Assembly (NCBI GenBank): GCA_013054445.1
Contig: JAAMPI010000033.1
Span: forward strand, 25,895-89,894
Origin: Cudoniella acicularis
Lineage: Eukaryota; Ascomycota; Leotiomycetes; Helotiales; Helotiaceae
Reading direction: 5' to 3'
DNA length: 64,000 bases
The position numbers and the translations under genes were made by a program. The notes under the pieces are model-generated. The model saw nothing but the letters and a program-made list of their open reading frames with translations, searched no databases and had not been told where the DNA came from. The stretch's first letter is position 1; every line of letters begins with the position of its first letter. This document shows, piece by piece, positions 22,821-35,390 of this stretch.

Positions 22821-24132
22821 AGCTGATTTGCCTGGATCGGGCTGGTCTGCGGCATCCAATGCATCACTACTTCGATCTCACCCATTTGTTGACTTGTTCG
22901 GGGCGATTCACCAATCAGCGGCGTCACTTCGAGACCCGTGAACCTTTCTGCCTGTGCACAAATCCTCCAAACATGCATTGCAGCAGCAACAGAAGCACAG
23001 CCTCTATATCCAACACGCCCTACGGTGGAGCTGAACCAATGGCTCGCACTGCCGAGGTGCCGTTAAATGGAGCTTGCCTTGGCGGGAGATCTGACCCGCC
23101 ATTATCACGTGAAAATCAGACTTACGAGTCACGAGCCGTTGGACCGTTTGAGAGCGCATTGTGCGGTCCGTGTCACCCACGTACCTGATCCACAAACGGG
23201 GTATCCGTTACGTAGCTGTCCTCGCTATCGTCACAAACAACGCAACGGCGCCACCTCAAGCAGAACTTATTGCTGCTTCTGGCACAGCAACTCCGACTGG
23301 CGAGAGCAACCAAGCTCACCAAACCACCACCCATTCCCGTGAGGAGTCGCTCAAAATAGTGGCCCAGTGATAAGCATGAAGGCCGGCTTCGTTACCATCG
23401 ATTTGCTACCATCCGGACACTTGTACATTTGATTCGAATCGTTGAACAGCAGGTTGGGCCTTCTACCTCAAGCTTAGCGCATGTCAAAATGAGCTTACCA
23501 AATGCGACCGAAATCAGCCGAAATATCCTGTAAACGCTGTTGGTTATAACGACTTTATACCAAGCCCCTCCTCTTTGCAAACTCTCTCTTTGAAATTTTC
23601 ACTTGTTATTCCTCTTCCTCCAAACGCTAAGTGTGCGTAGCGGAATCCCTCGACCGTGAATCAGCAAATCAGAGGCTAGCCGGAGAGCGGCCCCGGTCTA
23701 ACCATTAACTTCACGAACGCCTCACTGTATGAAAGTCGGGGACCCAGTGTCCATAAAGGTCCATGCCTGTGCCTAGAAATGCCAGAGAATATTCCTTGTA
23801 CCAAATGGGCCGATTTAAATCGATCTTTCTCATCCTGGAATAGAAAAAGGCTGGAATGAGAGGTTTGCATTGGTTGCTTACCGTGTGAAATATCCACACT
23901 TCAATTCCAAACCTGTATCAGTTCCCGATGCGGCTGAGAGAAGGGGCACTCGATAGTCATGCTGTTCAGTGTCAGGTTGAATTGATCATTCCTCTTTGAG
24001 TAACGTAGTACGCCAATTCTCAAGTTATGTTTATAAACTTGGATTCTGCTCTTCCGTCATTTCATCGTTTTCTTCGCACATAAAGTCCTACCTTTTCCCA
24101 AGTATTTTCTTTATTTAAATCACATATTCAAC
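22821..24132. other. Intergenic, nothing recognised
   Basis: It separates the cysteine-tail gene and the MARVEL-domain gene, which are transcribed away from each other. Open frames are short and unremarkable. The last 100 bases are a pyrimidine-rich leader of the MARVEL gene. Confidence 0.55.
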
Positions 24133-25139
24133 ATGTCCAATAACCATGCTCTTCCACTGCCACGTGCAATTCTAGCATTGAGAGTTATACAGTTCGTCGT
24201 TGGTGTTGCGGTTCTTGGGCTCTCTGCCTATGATGTCGCTTACCTCCTTCGATGGTGATAGCGTAATGCTCTTTACTGTAAGTGATATGAATCCTGCTGC
24301 AAAACATTCCTTACCCTTCACAAGGCTCTCGCGACCATAGTCATCAGCGTCTACATTTTTATGTCAAGCATTGCTCTCCCAGTTGCCTACAATTATTGGG
24401 CGATTCTTAGTCTCGACATTTTTGCCATTATCTGTAAGCAATTATCCTTTTGTCGAAGGAAAGACGTGGCTAATTAATTTACTGAAGTCTGGGTCATTTC
24501 ATTCTCTCTGCTTGCGTCGGAGATCGCAGCCTATTCGTCGTATTTCAAAACGGCTGCTACCTACACTTGTACCTATTACTATGGTTACTGCCTAAAGAAA
24601 CGTGAAATGGACCTTGTACCTCGCGCGATCACCAACATTTACACATATCTAAATGCAATGATCGCAGCTGCGGCACTCGGAGGACTTGAGTTGTAAGAAA
24701 TGATTGGTCTTAATTTCGATGGTACATGCTAAGTTGTTTTAGCATCCTCTTTATGATCACTTTAATTTTCACTTCCATATATCTCTCCCGTCACCGCGCT
24801 GCTCGAGGACATTGCATGCCAGCCAAAATCGGTGTTCCTCCCGCCCTCTCTAGTGCCGTACCAATCATGCAGCAGGTGGTGCCTCAACAGCAGCACACAC
24901 CTCAAGCACCACAGCAACAACCATACGCTCCTCAACAGCAGCAACAATCACAACCTTAATACCAACAGCAACAGCAACAAACATTACCCCCTCAAACAAC
25001 CTGCGTATCCTGAAGGACCAGCGAACGTCCCTTCACCTCAGCAGCAGCAGCAGCAGCAGACCTCTCCTCCTCAACAACCACCTTATCCTACAGAGCCAGT
25101 CTACGTTCCTCCAACGAATCAGCAGCAACCCGAAGTATA
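24133..25139 (+). pseudogene. MARVEL-domain (four-helix membrane) protein gene, frame-broken
   Basis: Exons 24133-24277, 24325-24433, 24488-24692 and 24743 onward join across three canonical introns. The four membrane segments fit the MARVEL fold: ALRVIQFVVGVAVLGLSAY, ALATIVISVYIFM, FWVISFSLLASEIAAY and the last helix ILFMITLIFTSIYL. Fungal members of this fold include Nce102 and Sur7-type proteins at plasma-membrane domains. Exon 1 carries one extra base: helix 1 is in one frame and the exon's end (SFDGDSVMLFT) is in another, phase-correct for exon 2. A TAA at 24957-24959 stops the Gln-rich tail where CAA is expected, and the remaining tail (YPEGPANVPSPQQQ, to 25139) continues in another frame. 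Three lesions make a pseudogene likely; a sequencing slip could explain one of them. Confidence 0.75.
25015..25060 (+). repeat. CAG/CAA trinucleotide run
   Basis: A run of CAG units around 25039-25059, with CAA-rich flanks on both sides, encodes the glutamine-rich tail of the MARVEL gene. Such runs slip easily and could have produced the tail frameshift. Confidence 0.6.
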
Positions 25140-26451
25140 GAATCCATCACGATGTTTTGAACAATGGTTTTCTTTCAACCTATCATGCGAATATCTGCAC
25201 GAGTGGATATACCTTTATTGAGTCCAGATCGACATTTATACCAGAAATCTTACGTAATTATGTAGTTCAACCATCAATGTACTGTACTGTATTTTTAACT
25301 GTTTCTGCTGTATATTCCTTTCTGTCATACAACTCTAAAACTCCAAAATTACCATTGTCAAACCATCCTTCTCTAGAGTAGTAGCGATTATTAAGGATGG
25401 TTGAAAAAACTGTAATCAGAAATTTCCCCCATCCAACGGACTTTTTCATCCGTCCCTCACGAGCTCATCACCGATTCCCGTCACTCATCCGATCCCTCAC
25501 AAAAGTCTGCCCATCCAGTCATCACCCAGCTTCTCATTCCTCCCTACCTTGTAAATAGCCACTGATTTAGTGACATATTTCACCACTCTCATCACCTCGG
25601 ACACGGCACAAAAACCCCCCTTCCCCCCCCGAGCGCTACCAAAACCGTTTTTCTTGTATGACCTGCAAGTCACGCCGGCATCCCCCATACCCCAAAACGG
25701 TCTAGTGGCCAAGCTGCACCATTATTCCCGAACACGAATCAATTTTTGCATGCTGTGCAACACCGCTTTGGTGAGAACCTTGTTTTTTTTTATCCCGAGA
25801 TGGGGACGGATCGGAGAAACATCAGATGGTTATCAGGTACCGACCGGCACCGGAAGCCTTGGCGGGGTAGCAGTGTTATGCATATTTACGGACAGGCTTG
25901 TTTTGGGCAGCTTGTTGACCCCGCCAATTGTTTTTCGTTTGCTTCGTGATATTTTTTGATACGAAATCTTTTATATTTTTACGGAACTCGAGCTTGGCAA
26001 GTGCTCAACGACACGAAGGGAATATGTGTGTTCATGGTGAGTTGGCGATGGCGTTTTGGGGGTGTGCGAGACTTCTTATGTAAAGTATTGTTGTTCTCAC
26101 AGCTTTCATTTGGCAAAACGTTCGAGAATACGAAGAGGCGCTGATGGCTTGCGGTGAGTTTGTGGTACGATGGCTTGGATGATGGTTATTTTAAGGTAGA
26201 GAGGTGATACACGATTGGGAGAAGTGAATGAGGGGAAAGCGAAGTCCCTGGATGGCGTTATGCAGCTTGAGGGCTGCTCTTTGGTTGCCACAACGCCGAG
26301 AGCGATCAGCTGTACCACAAATTGTATAAGAATGTTCAGCTATTCCTTTGGTGTTCCTTTAATTTAACTTCAATTTCATTTTGAGAACCTTTGTTAAACT
26401 TGAAACGACATCGACAAAAATAATTAAGAGCTGAAAGCAATAATACACAAC
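25140..26451. other. Intergenic, nothing recognised
   Basis: It holds the 3' flank of the MARVEL gene and the promoter of the PhiA-like gene. Several open frames at 25500-26150 are short and overlap on both strands. I see no RNA gene or repeat. Confidence 0.55.
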
Positions 26452-27666
26452 ATGCAACTTACTCACTTGTTGAGTTTGATGGCGACGATCCTTCTTGGAG
26501 CAGCAAAAGCCAACCCTGTTCCTGACTCCGCCGGCTTTTCGCAATCAGATCCGACACCAACTCGCAAGTTTACTCTTGCGGCTTTTGAATCTCCCTGGTA
26601 AGTTTTCCAAGTTGTCTCTGCTTTCTCGCATTCCTCACACCGACTACCCTTTCGGTCACTTCAAGTCTCCATCCCTGTACACCTAAAGGTCCATGCTAAC
26701 ACAAGAAAAACAGGCCGGCAGGATCAACCAATCCTGCGTCCCACAACATAACTGGTCTCGCCGTGGAAGCCAAAGACGGAAGTTTCTATCTCAATCCTGC
26801 GGATAAGAATCCGCCGACGGCTGTCTTTTGGGTGGATGAAATTGGCCAGACTTTCTTGGTGAGTCTTTGTTTTGGTTTTCTCCTGTTCTAAATGCTGGTG
26901 CGTTTTGGCTTTGAATTTGGGAGATGGGAAACTTGAAGGTATATATGTATCTTTGGGTGCTTGAAAAGAAGTGTGGTTTCTTCGAGGTAGAAAGTACTTG
27001 TTTATATTCCTTATGCTCTCCAGTTCAACGCATCGTCTAGCTTTTGGATAGTTTTTTCCTTTTAGTTTCCTCATGCCCCTCTTCTCCTCTTCTCCTTCTC
27101 TTTTCCACTCCGTCTCTCATCCAATCTCAACTCGTCTCTACTCCCCTCCCTCTCATTCGCATTCACCATTCGCACTTTTTAATCAAAACTTCCCACTAAC
27201 CCTCTCTCCCCCAAACAGCAAGGCAACCCACCCCAACAACTCTACCTCGATACCCAATCCGGGGCCCTCAAAAGCCAATCACCAGGCCTGCCCTTCACTA
27301 ACGGCGCCTACATAACCAACTTCGTGCACCTCGGCCAAGGAACCACAGTCACAGTGCCAATTGCTGGCGAGCCAGGCTATGCCAATGCTGGTGGCGGTAC
27401 GTCCTTCCCCCCTCTATCACCCACTCTTTTACTTCCTTTTCTACCCAAACAGATAAAAAGCAGTCACAAGTGGAAGAGCTTTAATACTAATGCAAGAGAA
27501 AACAGGAACCTTCCAATGGCTCGGCGCCCCCAACGACAGCTGGTTCTTCTGCCCTACATCGGATAACAGCGGGTTGCTTCAAATTTTGAAAATCGTAGGG
27601 GGTGGTAGTCAGAATTTCAATTCTTGCTTTGGGTATGCGCTTATTGCTCTTGATTATACCGGTTAG
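26452..27666 (+). CDS. Secreted PhiA-like cell-wall protein
   Basis: Four exons, 26452-26597, 26714-26858, 27219-27396 and 27506-27666, encode 209 residues; all junctions keep frame with GT-AG introns, the second being unusually long (360 bases). The N-terminus is a secretion signal (LLSLMATILLGAAKANP). The mature start KFTLAAFESP, then FWVDEIGQTFLQG, QQLYLDTQSGALK and the C-terminal SWFFCPTSDN and NSCFGYALIAL follow the pattern of the fungal PhiA-like wall or secreted protein family, with the two late cysteines probably paired. Aspergillus PhiA is needed for phialide development, but most relatives have unknown roles. Family membership is inferred from pattern rather than strong identity. 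Confidence 0.8.
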
Positions 27667-29077
27667 GTTTTATTCGAGAGGAGCAAGGTGGTTTGGGGAA
27701 ATTGGGTAAGAATGAGTGGTCAGTGATGATTTATGAATATACGAAGAAATGATTTGAGCAGTAAGGTGGTAGTTGAATGTGGTAAATTGATAATTGATAA
27801 TCTAGGGGATTTTGAGTACATGATGTGATGTATGAAATGATTTGATTTGATCTGAAGCGAAATGAAGTGCTGATTGTTCCTTTCCCTTTGGGTAATTTCG
27901 AATTTCGTTTCTTTTGCCCTTTTTTCTGAGGAAGATGGCTCTTTTCACTCATAACCCTCGCCTCGAGCATCAAGACCTGCTGCAAGAAAATCCAATTAAA
28001 GCCTTCTATTATTGCTAAACCTTTACCCAAAAGCCATCCACCAGCCAATTACCCAGCACTCAAAACCCGAAATCTTCACCACAGCTCAAAATCCTATAAA
28101 GTAATAACCATTGAATAAAACCACCAAATCAAAAGCCCAAAATACAAAGTGAAGCCAATGAAGGTCAAAGTAGAACGAACCTCTCAATCAACAACCGCTT
28201 AACTCCTTTCTTTGCTCGTGAAAAGGGGCAGGGCAGGGATCTAAGCGAGACTCAAATCAACTTCTCGATTTTCTCAAACAAAAACCGTTCGTAAAAAAGA
28301 TACAGTGCGCAATAGAATTAAAAAATCTAAGACTTAATTTTTTTAATATATATATACGCCGGTCGACCCTGAAATAAGTTAGTGAGTGACAACTCTCAGC
28401 CAACCACCCGAATCCTTTCCGATTCAGGGGTCCGTTCTAGTTGTTCAGCCACGACACTTCAAAGAATAACTACCATGTAATCAAACAAGACCCTACAAAA
28501 GAACACACTCGGCAATAAATTTACCTTGTCTTTTCCTCCATGACTCCGCGACCGTTTGAGTTTGTGGTTATTTAATTGTTTTGAAGTGTTTAGTTGAAGG
28601 ATTCTACTGCAGAGCTCGCCCTAACATCTATGAAACGCATTGCATGAATCACTTCATATCCCGTTTAAAACAAAACATCCTTACTGGGCGATCATTCAAG
28701 TTTCGAATTATTCTCAATCGCTAGAATTTGATAAATTTTCACGTGAAAGTGAGGAACTGATGTAGATTTTAATTTGATTTTCATATGTTTTTATCTCATC
28801 CTCTGGAGAGTATATGCTTTGGTATAAATTACCCCGCCCTCATGCCTATCATTCCTATCATGCCCTGCCCGTCCCACTTCATCATATGTGCATGACCGCG
28901 TATATATAGACAAATTCCTGCTCCCATATACCTCATTTGTCAAAGCTATGCCTGCCCCGATAAAAATTAACGCCCTGTATATGCAATACCCCCTGTGCTC
29001 CAGGCTTTGTAGCCATCTAAATGCCGCTTTATGCAAAAACATATATATACAAAAAAAAAATCTATCGTTGTCATCTT
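27667..29077. other. Intergenic between convergent genes
   Basis: This AT-rich sequence has a TA dinucleotide run near 28349-28360 and an A-run near 29051. It holds the 3' flanks of the PhiA-like and protease genes. I see no gene. Confidence 0.55.
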
Positions 29078-30570
29078 TCACATTGCCGCGTAAAGCATTC
29101 CTGCGCCAACTGCGGCCATGGCGCCCAGTTTCATTGGGGCCGCAGTTCTCTCCGCACCTGCTTTTGATGTTGCGGTTCCGACCCCGAGGGTCACCGTTCC
29201 ACCGGCCATGGTGCCACTGCCAGCACCTGCCGAGGCAGAGACCGCATTTTGGACATTGGTCGCAGAAGGAACAGCTGACGTTCCGGTGCCGATCTCAACA
29301 ACATTGTTTGATGTGGCATTGAAGTTCGTTTGCGCAATCGAGATTTCGTTGTTGGCCAAATCGTACACCAGGTAGGCTGATCGAATGAAGGTGTCTCCCA
29401 GCACCGCGGTGCCAGTTCCTGCGGGAGCAATGCCGAAAAGACATGCTTTAGTCCCGTCTGAGAAGGTTAAAGGTCGGCCGTTGGAAGCAGTGACTGGAAT
29501 AACCATTTCATCCATCGTAACTTGAATAGTTGGGGTGGTAAATGTGAAACCTAAAGTGGAGGAGTTCGAAGCCAATGAACATGGGACGTAAGCTGCTCCT
29601 TCTTCAGAGTCGTACTGGGCACCAACCATCTCGTAGATAGCTTCCGTCATCGCATCTGGTAAGTATGTCAGAGAGCTTCCAGAGTCGAGAAGTACAGCCT
29701 GGGCCTGGTTCTTGGCAATAACTGTGTCTCCAAATGATATCCCAGTGAGGGTGATGAGAAATTCCGCGTAGACGCCTGATTCTGTTTGAATTGGTAGGGT
29801 GGCAAGTGTGCCTTTGAATTGATCCGTGTCGACTCCGCCAAAAAGAATACTTCCAGTGCTAGCATCAAGATCATTCAGCCACAGGCTGTAAGCGTTCGAT
29901 TGAATCAAGTTATCGGTCACCATCTGTGCGGGCAGGTTATTATAGGCGGCCTTCCCAGCTCTCCCAACCTGAACTTCATTTACTGCGTATCCAATGCCTA
30001 AGATGCCCTCAGCCGCGGAGCTTGTATATCCAATTCCGAATTGAAGTGTTTTCAAAGTACTCGAGCCGATCGTAATCGTGTCGGAAACGTAATCGCCGCT
30101 TGCTCCTGACCCATCAACGTACGAAATATTGAAATAGCTCCCAATGTAGGAGTACGTTGACGACGAATTCGCCGAATACGTCCCCGCAAATTCACAAGGT
30201 TTCGTCTTCCCACTACATAATGTTGATGTTGGTGTATTAACCCATAAATCGCTACTTCCCGTATCGATGTGCAACCGTTGCTTTTGCGCTGGTGTTCCTA
30301 TCGTAGCATTGGCGAAATAAAGGGTTTGCTGTGGAATATTAGTACTCATCAGAGAAATATGTTGCCTCGACCTACCTCATTGTCCAACGTTGCTGATACC
30401 GTCCCTCTTCTACGTAATTGATCTCTTTGTAGGGGATCTGGCACCGACTTTCTTTGGACTGGAAATCCAACGACTCGAGGTGGCCCATCCGTCCTCCGAT
30501 GCAACGAAATTCCTTCTGTGCAAGTTGAAAGCAGGCCCGCAGCTACAGCAAATGTCGAAAACCCCCTCAT
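29078..30570 (-). CDS. GPI-anchored yapsin-like aspartic protease
   Basis: Exons are complement 30376-30570 and 29078-30328 (47-base intron), giving 481 residues. The protein has a secretion signal (MRGFSTFAVAAGLLSTCTEG), a basic propeptide with RRR near residue 54, and then the pepsin-type domain. The first catalytic Asp is in HIDTGSSDLWVN and the second in LLDSGSSLTYLP. Further landmarks are the flap-region tyrosine and the late segment AVLGDTFIRSAYLVYDL. After a Ser/Thr/Ala/Gly-rich spacer, the C-terminus ends in a hydrophobic tail (LGAMAAVGAGMLYAAM) typical of GPI attachment. Such proteases (MEROPS A1; yapsin or candidapepsin type) sit at the cell surface and process secreted or wall proteins. 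It could also help nutrient or host-protein digestion; substrate cannot be read from sequence. Confidence 0.93.
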
Positions 30571-32991
30571 ATTGGTTATTCGTTATGTGTGTTGTAAATT
30601 TGAATTTGAACTCCCCTCATACACAAAATAGCAAGCCTGGATATTATATCTCCTCAATGTCTCCGATGACGCGGCCCGTAAAATGCTAAGCAGGCCTTGG
30701 CTTCAGTCCAAGGAGTCGTTTGTTGTGGGTAGCCGGCAACTATAAATTAGAGTGCGAGATTTGAGATAGTTTTTCGCTGGCGTCGATTTCAATCTTGAAC
30801 GGTGGTGGCGATGAAGATATCGGGACCGGAGCCTTTTGATCTATTCGCAGAATTCTTCAATGTATATATTGCCCTCTTCCTTTTCCAGCTCAAGATAATT
30901 TCGGAACAAAAAGGGACATGAAATGGTTCAAGTCTGAAATTCCAAAAAACGGATTCAAGCGAGACTACGAGAGGATTCGATGGAGAGAGCGGAAGAATGT
31001 TTGAGTAAAGGGATCGGGACGATGATAGTCCAAGATCAGAATGATCAATTGAAGATGCCAAGAAGTGGTTAACAGAAATAAAAAGCCCAGGCTTCTTGGA
31101 TGATGTGCTGCTACACGGGACATATGCAATTGGGGGAAACGCCTCTTCTATGTCTTGGCTTTTGCAGGGGGGCCGAGGGGTCCGCAAAGTGACGCGGCCC
31201 CCTCCAGCCCAATGACAGGCGTCCACTGGAGTCGCATCCCCAGTACGGTCGCACAGTTGAAGCTGTCTGCAGCGCGCCTCCAAAACGGAGCAGCGTCTTA
31301 CGCAACAGGCCAGCAGCAACATCCTCGAGGGTCTCAAGGAGACGGAAACGGAGACTGAGGGAGACTCGGCAGTCGGGGAGCTGATCCATGTCGACTTTGC
31401 GAGAAACCTCGCAGTCCTGTGATGAACCGGTCGTGTGCACGCATGTACAAGTAGTACAGTACCGGTATCGAGAGAGTGCTGTCACTCCGTGAGTAGATTT
31501 TGGCAGCTACAGTATGCTATTTCCAGGGCATTGCGCTTGTCCCTGGAAAAGGGCGATCAGACAGCGTCAAACGCAGCAAAGGTGAAGCGTGAACTGCGCT
31601 GGATGCGCCGGTTGGTGCGAACCGAGTCTCGAAACGCAAGAAAGGGACTCCTGACACACGGGGCGAACTGAAGGCGTCTTGGGACCGCGGGGCAAGGACT
31701 CGAGGAAGGCAATGAGAGCGGCGGCCCTGCTGCCATTGGACATGAAGAGGCAGTTGGTGCAGGCTTCTAAAATCTGACCGATTTGCGCTTAGTGTTTTCA
31801 ACCTTTCACTCCATAGCCGAAGTGTCATTGCCGTGAATCGTGAAGTGGCTGAGAGCGGACGCGAATGCCGCCCGCAAAAAAAGAAGATGTCAGTGTGTAT
31901 CACTGGTCAGCCTGTCAATGTCAGCGGTGACATGACCGGCTTGGGCGAAAAGGCAACGAGTCCAACAACACCAGTACGCAATCATCGTGGGTCTTGGCAA
32001 CGTCTCCCGGCGGCATCCATCCATGGCGATTCCAATGACTTCACGGCCATCCCCAAAGCGGCGGAGAGGGAGGCATTTTGATTTGGAAGAGGTTTGAAGG
32101 TGTCAAGGTGTCAAGGTGAGATCTAGAGAACTCAGAGGAGATGGCTGGAAGCGACAAATAAAAAGGAACCGGAAGAACATGCGCTTCCGGACAACGCTGA
32201 TTCGGCACGTAACCTTATCTCAGCAGTTTCCCACGAAACTATACTTGAGCTGTCTTTACAACATCTCTTTCATAGGGGCGAGTTCCCAAACCCTCGTACC
32301 GTACTCGTAGCTCGCTGCGCGAGGAAGTCGACAGAGCAATATGGTACCACATCAGCGCAGCCTCAATTTAGTTGTTGGCGTTGGCGTTTTATTCACACTC
32401 TACTGCTGACTAACAAAGAATTCTCTCTACTTCATAATTTTTGTACTGCAGAGTGTCTCCAAAGTATTCTCCACCCCCAGTTTCCGCTTCGAACGAACAC
32501 TTGGCTCTTGCTCCGCAAAGTTTCCAGTCAGAACAAACGGCCAACTATAAAAAGCTTGCGACGTCACGTCGGTGCAGGTTGTTTGGCTCGTTTCATCCCA
32601 TCTTGTCCATCTGCTTGAGCCTTGCGGGTTTGCAATTTCCGAGAGTTTTCAATTCCAAATGCTGGGGCTGAGCCTGCTTCTTGGTTTCGGGAAACGAGGC
32701 GGGTTCACCCCAATTATTTGATCGATGTTGTGCAGTGCCAAGTAGCTGAAACACTTGCTTCCGATTGGGTTTTCCAATAAAGGGACAAGAACTTTGTAAT
32801 TCGAATCCACCAAGTGATTCAAGTCCCTAGAATCGCTGCATCTTACAAGTGTTTAGTCACGTGCTACTTGTCCTACGACATGAGGGGAGACGAATTTCAC
32901 GAGTCACACACTCATAGTTTAAACCTCACACTGTCTAGCTGCCGAATACACTGACCGACGCTTCATGTTCCTCAATCCTGGGCCCTGGCTT
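30571..32991. other. 2.4-kb intergenic stretch, no gene supported
   Basis: It contains the upstream region of the protease gene and the 3' flank of the next minus-strand gene. GC content is higher around 31150-31850, where open frames of about 125 codons exist on the minus strand, but they have no signal, domain or splice structure that I trust. No repeat was noticed. Confidence 0.5.
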
Positions 32992-34446
32992 TCATTTCAT
33001 TAAGGCATGGAAGGCATGCACTTGTTCCTTCGTGAATCCCATGCCCTCTCCCATAAATTCCTGAAGTTCTGGATATTCATCAAGATCTATGAATAACACT
33101 CTTCCGACACTTTTCATAGCCTTGACACATTTGTCATAATGCAATAAATCTAAACAAGTGACGTTAGATCTCTTCGAATTTCGATGTATTTTTGGGGTTG
33201 CCAAAGAGGATAGGAGAGGATTATTGAGAAGAACAAGAGGGCACTGGCCAACCAAGGATTATATCTTCCCTCTCTACTTGTAGAACAATTTTGTTCTTGC
33301 TTTGGTACTGAAGTACTCCAGGAAAATTGCGGTTGAAAGGACATCATTATTCGTCCTTTGAATTGAAACGAAGGAAAGAGGAAGAAAAGGAATGCCTTAC
33401 ACCTTTGCCAGTCTGGCTTGGTACCGATTTCGGTCAAATATTCAAACCCAAAGACTTCGAAACCCCGGTCTCCGAACAATGAGACGAAGATCTCCCGCTC
33501 TGTCTGACCCGTGTACGCTATTCTTCGCTCAGAGCCAGGAGGGAATCGAGGCACCGGGTATCCAAGAGCTTTTCCCCCCTTGTCTTCATAGGCGTCATGT
33601 GCCTTGCGAGTAATATTAAGCTGAGCGGTAGGAAGCAGGATAGCTTGGGCATAGGGCCAGAGAGGAGAAGTGGTATCGGCGAAGACGTATCCGCCCTGCC
33701 AGAATTTATCTGGCTCTGGCCGTCCCATATCAATCATAGTTGCATGAGAAATTTGGCGTAGCGTGAAGCCATAGGCCTTGATATCATATTTCTCAATCAG
33801 AGGCTTTGAGACTTCATCCACCCTAGAAAATCAAACAGTCAGTTCTGCTTTCTGTAAATGCATGGGCTAATCCTTACATCTGATTAAATATATGAGAAGC
33901 AAAAGGATGCCAGATTGCTGTGCATGGTTTGATCCTCGTAGCGTCAAGAGAATCTCAATATAATGACGCATCGAACACGCAATAGCTAAGTTGAGCTTGT
34001 TAGTACTAGTAAAGGAGTATCCAGCCATGGCGGCAGCGCAATCGGCGGGAGAAAGGCCAAGGAAGAATTCTCGCTCAACTAAAATTTTGTTGACTGAGAA
34101 AATACTTTTATGGAGAGATGGAAGAATACCTACGACGCGTGAATTCTTCAAAGAAGTCTTTGGCAATCTCATCATATGCAGCGTCTCGTGCTTTTGGTGT
34201 GATTGATGCTGGAGCCGTTGTACTATTGAGGGCATGCTCGTCCATACAAGCCTTGAGGCGTTTCTCACTCAATCTGTATTGACAATCAGCATTTAGTCCG
34301 ACACAATAGACCGAGAATGGCGACACTTACTCCCAATCATTTTCCTCCTTCAATTTTTGCAGGACTTTGGCGCGTGCAAGCGCTGGCTCCTTAATTCGGA
34401 GAGCTTTGACTGCTGTCAAAAGGTTATCATCATCGGGGATAGCCAT
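32992..34446 (-). CDS. Uncharacterised 327-residue protein, six exons
   Basis: Exons are complement 34331-34446, 34134-34273, 34007-34078, 33878-33953, 33401-33822 and 32992-33149; all joins keep frame. The first 45 residues (AVKALRIKEPALARAKVLQK, later DWELSEKRLKACM) resemble a short helical module found at the start of several fungal proteins. The rest (KFWQGGYVFADTTSPLWPYA, the segment ALGYPVPRFPPGSERRI, and GDRGFEVFGFEYL) has no motif I can name, and there is no signal peptide or membrane helix. The intron between exons 3 and 4 has a weak GTACTA donor and TTGAG acceptor, so that junction is the least certain. The 251-base last intron is long for this window. Function unknown. Confidence 0.68.
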
Positions 34447-35390
34447 TGCTCGTTTTTGATCCACGAGACTCGAGAGGGAAGAGATGAGATTATGGATGTG
34501 TAAACCAAAGGATGTTATATCATGTTATATCCTTTTGGAGGAATGTTTATCAAACCGTAAACGGGGACCTTCAGTTACACAAAGGTTCGCTTAAGTAGCT
34601 CCAGTACTGTGCAATGCCCATGTTCGGTAATTTTCAGCATTGGAAGACGCTAAATCCAGCGACTTCAGTAGAACACCTCCAGCGCGATTCATTCACTAGC
34701 TTTTTACGACTGCAGCCCAGGAACCTCAATAACACCGAACCTTCGATATCAACGCTGGCAATCTTAAACATGAAGATATAAATCAACAATCCATATATTT
34801 TCGAAGGTTCACACCAATATTTCATGATTTCATCTCTTCATTCGACCCGCTGCCCGAGACCTTTCTGCCTCGGTTCCTGCTCTTCCAAAATATTCTCAAC
34901 ATCCACCCCAATTATCTTTGTCCGCATCCTTCCCACCGAGTATCCCCACCCTCTGCTTCACTATATGTCCTCGAGCCTCGAGATAGGCTACAATGGCGGC
35001 GTTTTTGGCGCAATAGCAAAACCCTTCCCTCACGTACCAAAATGGCTGCCTGAAGAGGCGAAACGAGGAAGAGAGGCTGAGAGCAAGCCAGCGAGTGCGG
35101 CTTCGTGTCCGTCTCCCACATAATTCGTCTGCCTAAGTCACGGGTCACGTAAAACGCTATATATTCAGGTCGTGCAGGTAAGACGGACAAATGAAATCCA
35201 GTCTGGTGACTTGGCACGCGAAATTCTTCGTCTTTTGGTAACTTTAATCCTCTTCGAAAGATTTATTTTTGCGATCCTTCATTTTCACTTCATTCGCTAG
35301 TCTTACCTTTCTCTACAGTTCTTTTCGAATTTAAACCATCCAAAGCTGTTCATCCCTCACACCAAAAAGGCTCAACACACCTTTGCCAAG
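34447..35390. other. Intergenic between divergent genes
   Basis: This is the promoter region of the 327-residue protein gene (minus) and of the V-ATPase gene (plus). An open frame at 34824-35123 is not supported by any motif. Sequence just before 35390 is pyrimidine- and A-rich, as in a normal leader. Confidence 0.55.

Noticed and set aside
31111..31903. Two 120-130-codon frames on the minus strand in GC-richer sequence
   Set aside because: Arg/Ser/Leu-rich composition typical of chance frames in GC-rich DNA; no recognisable protein.
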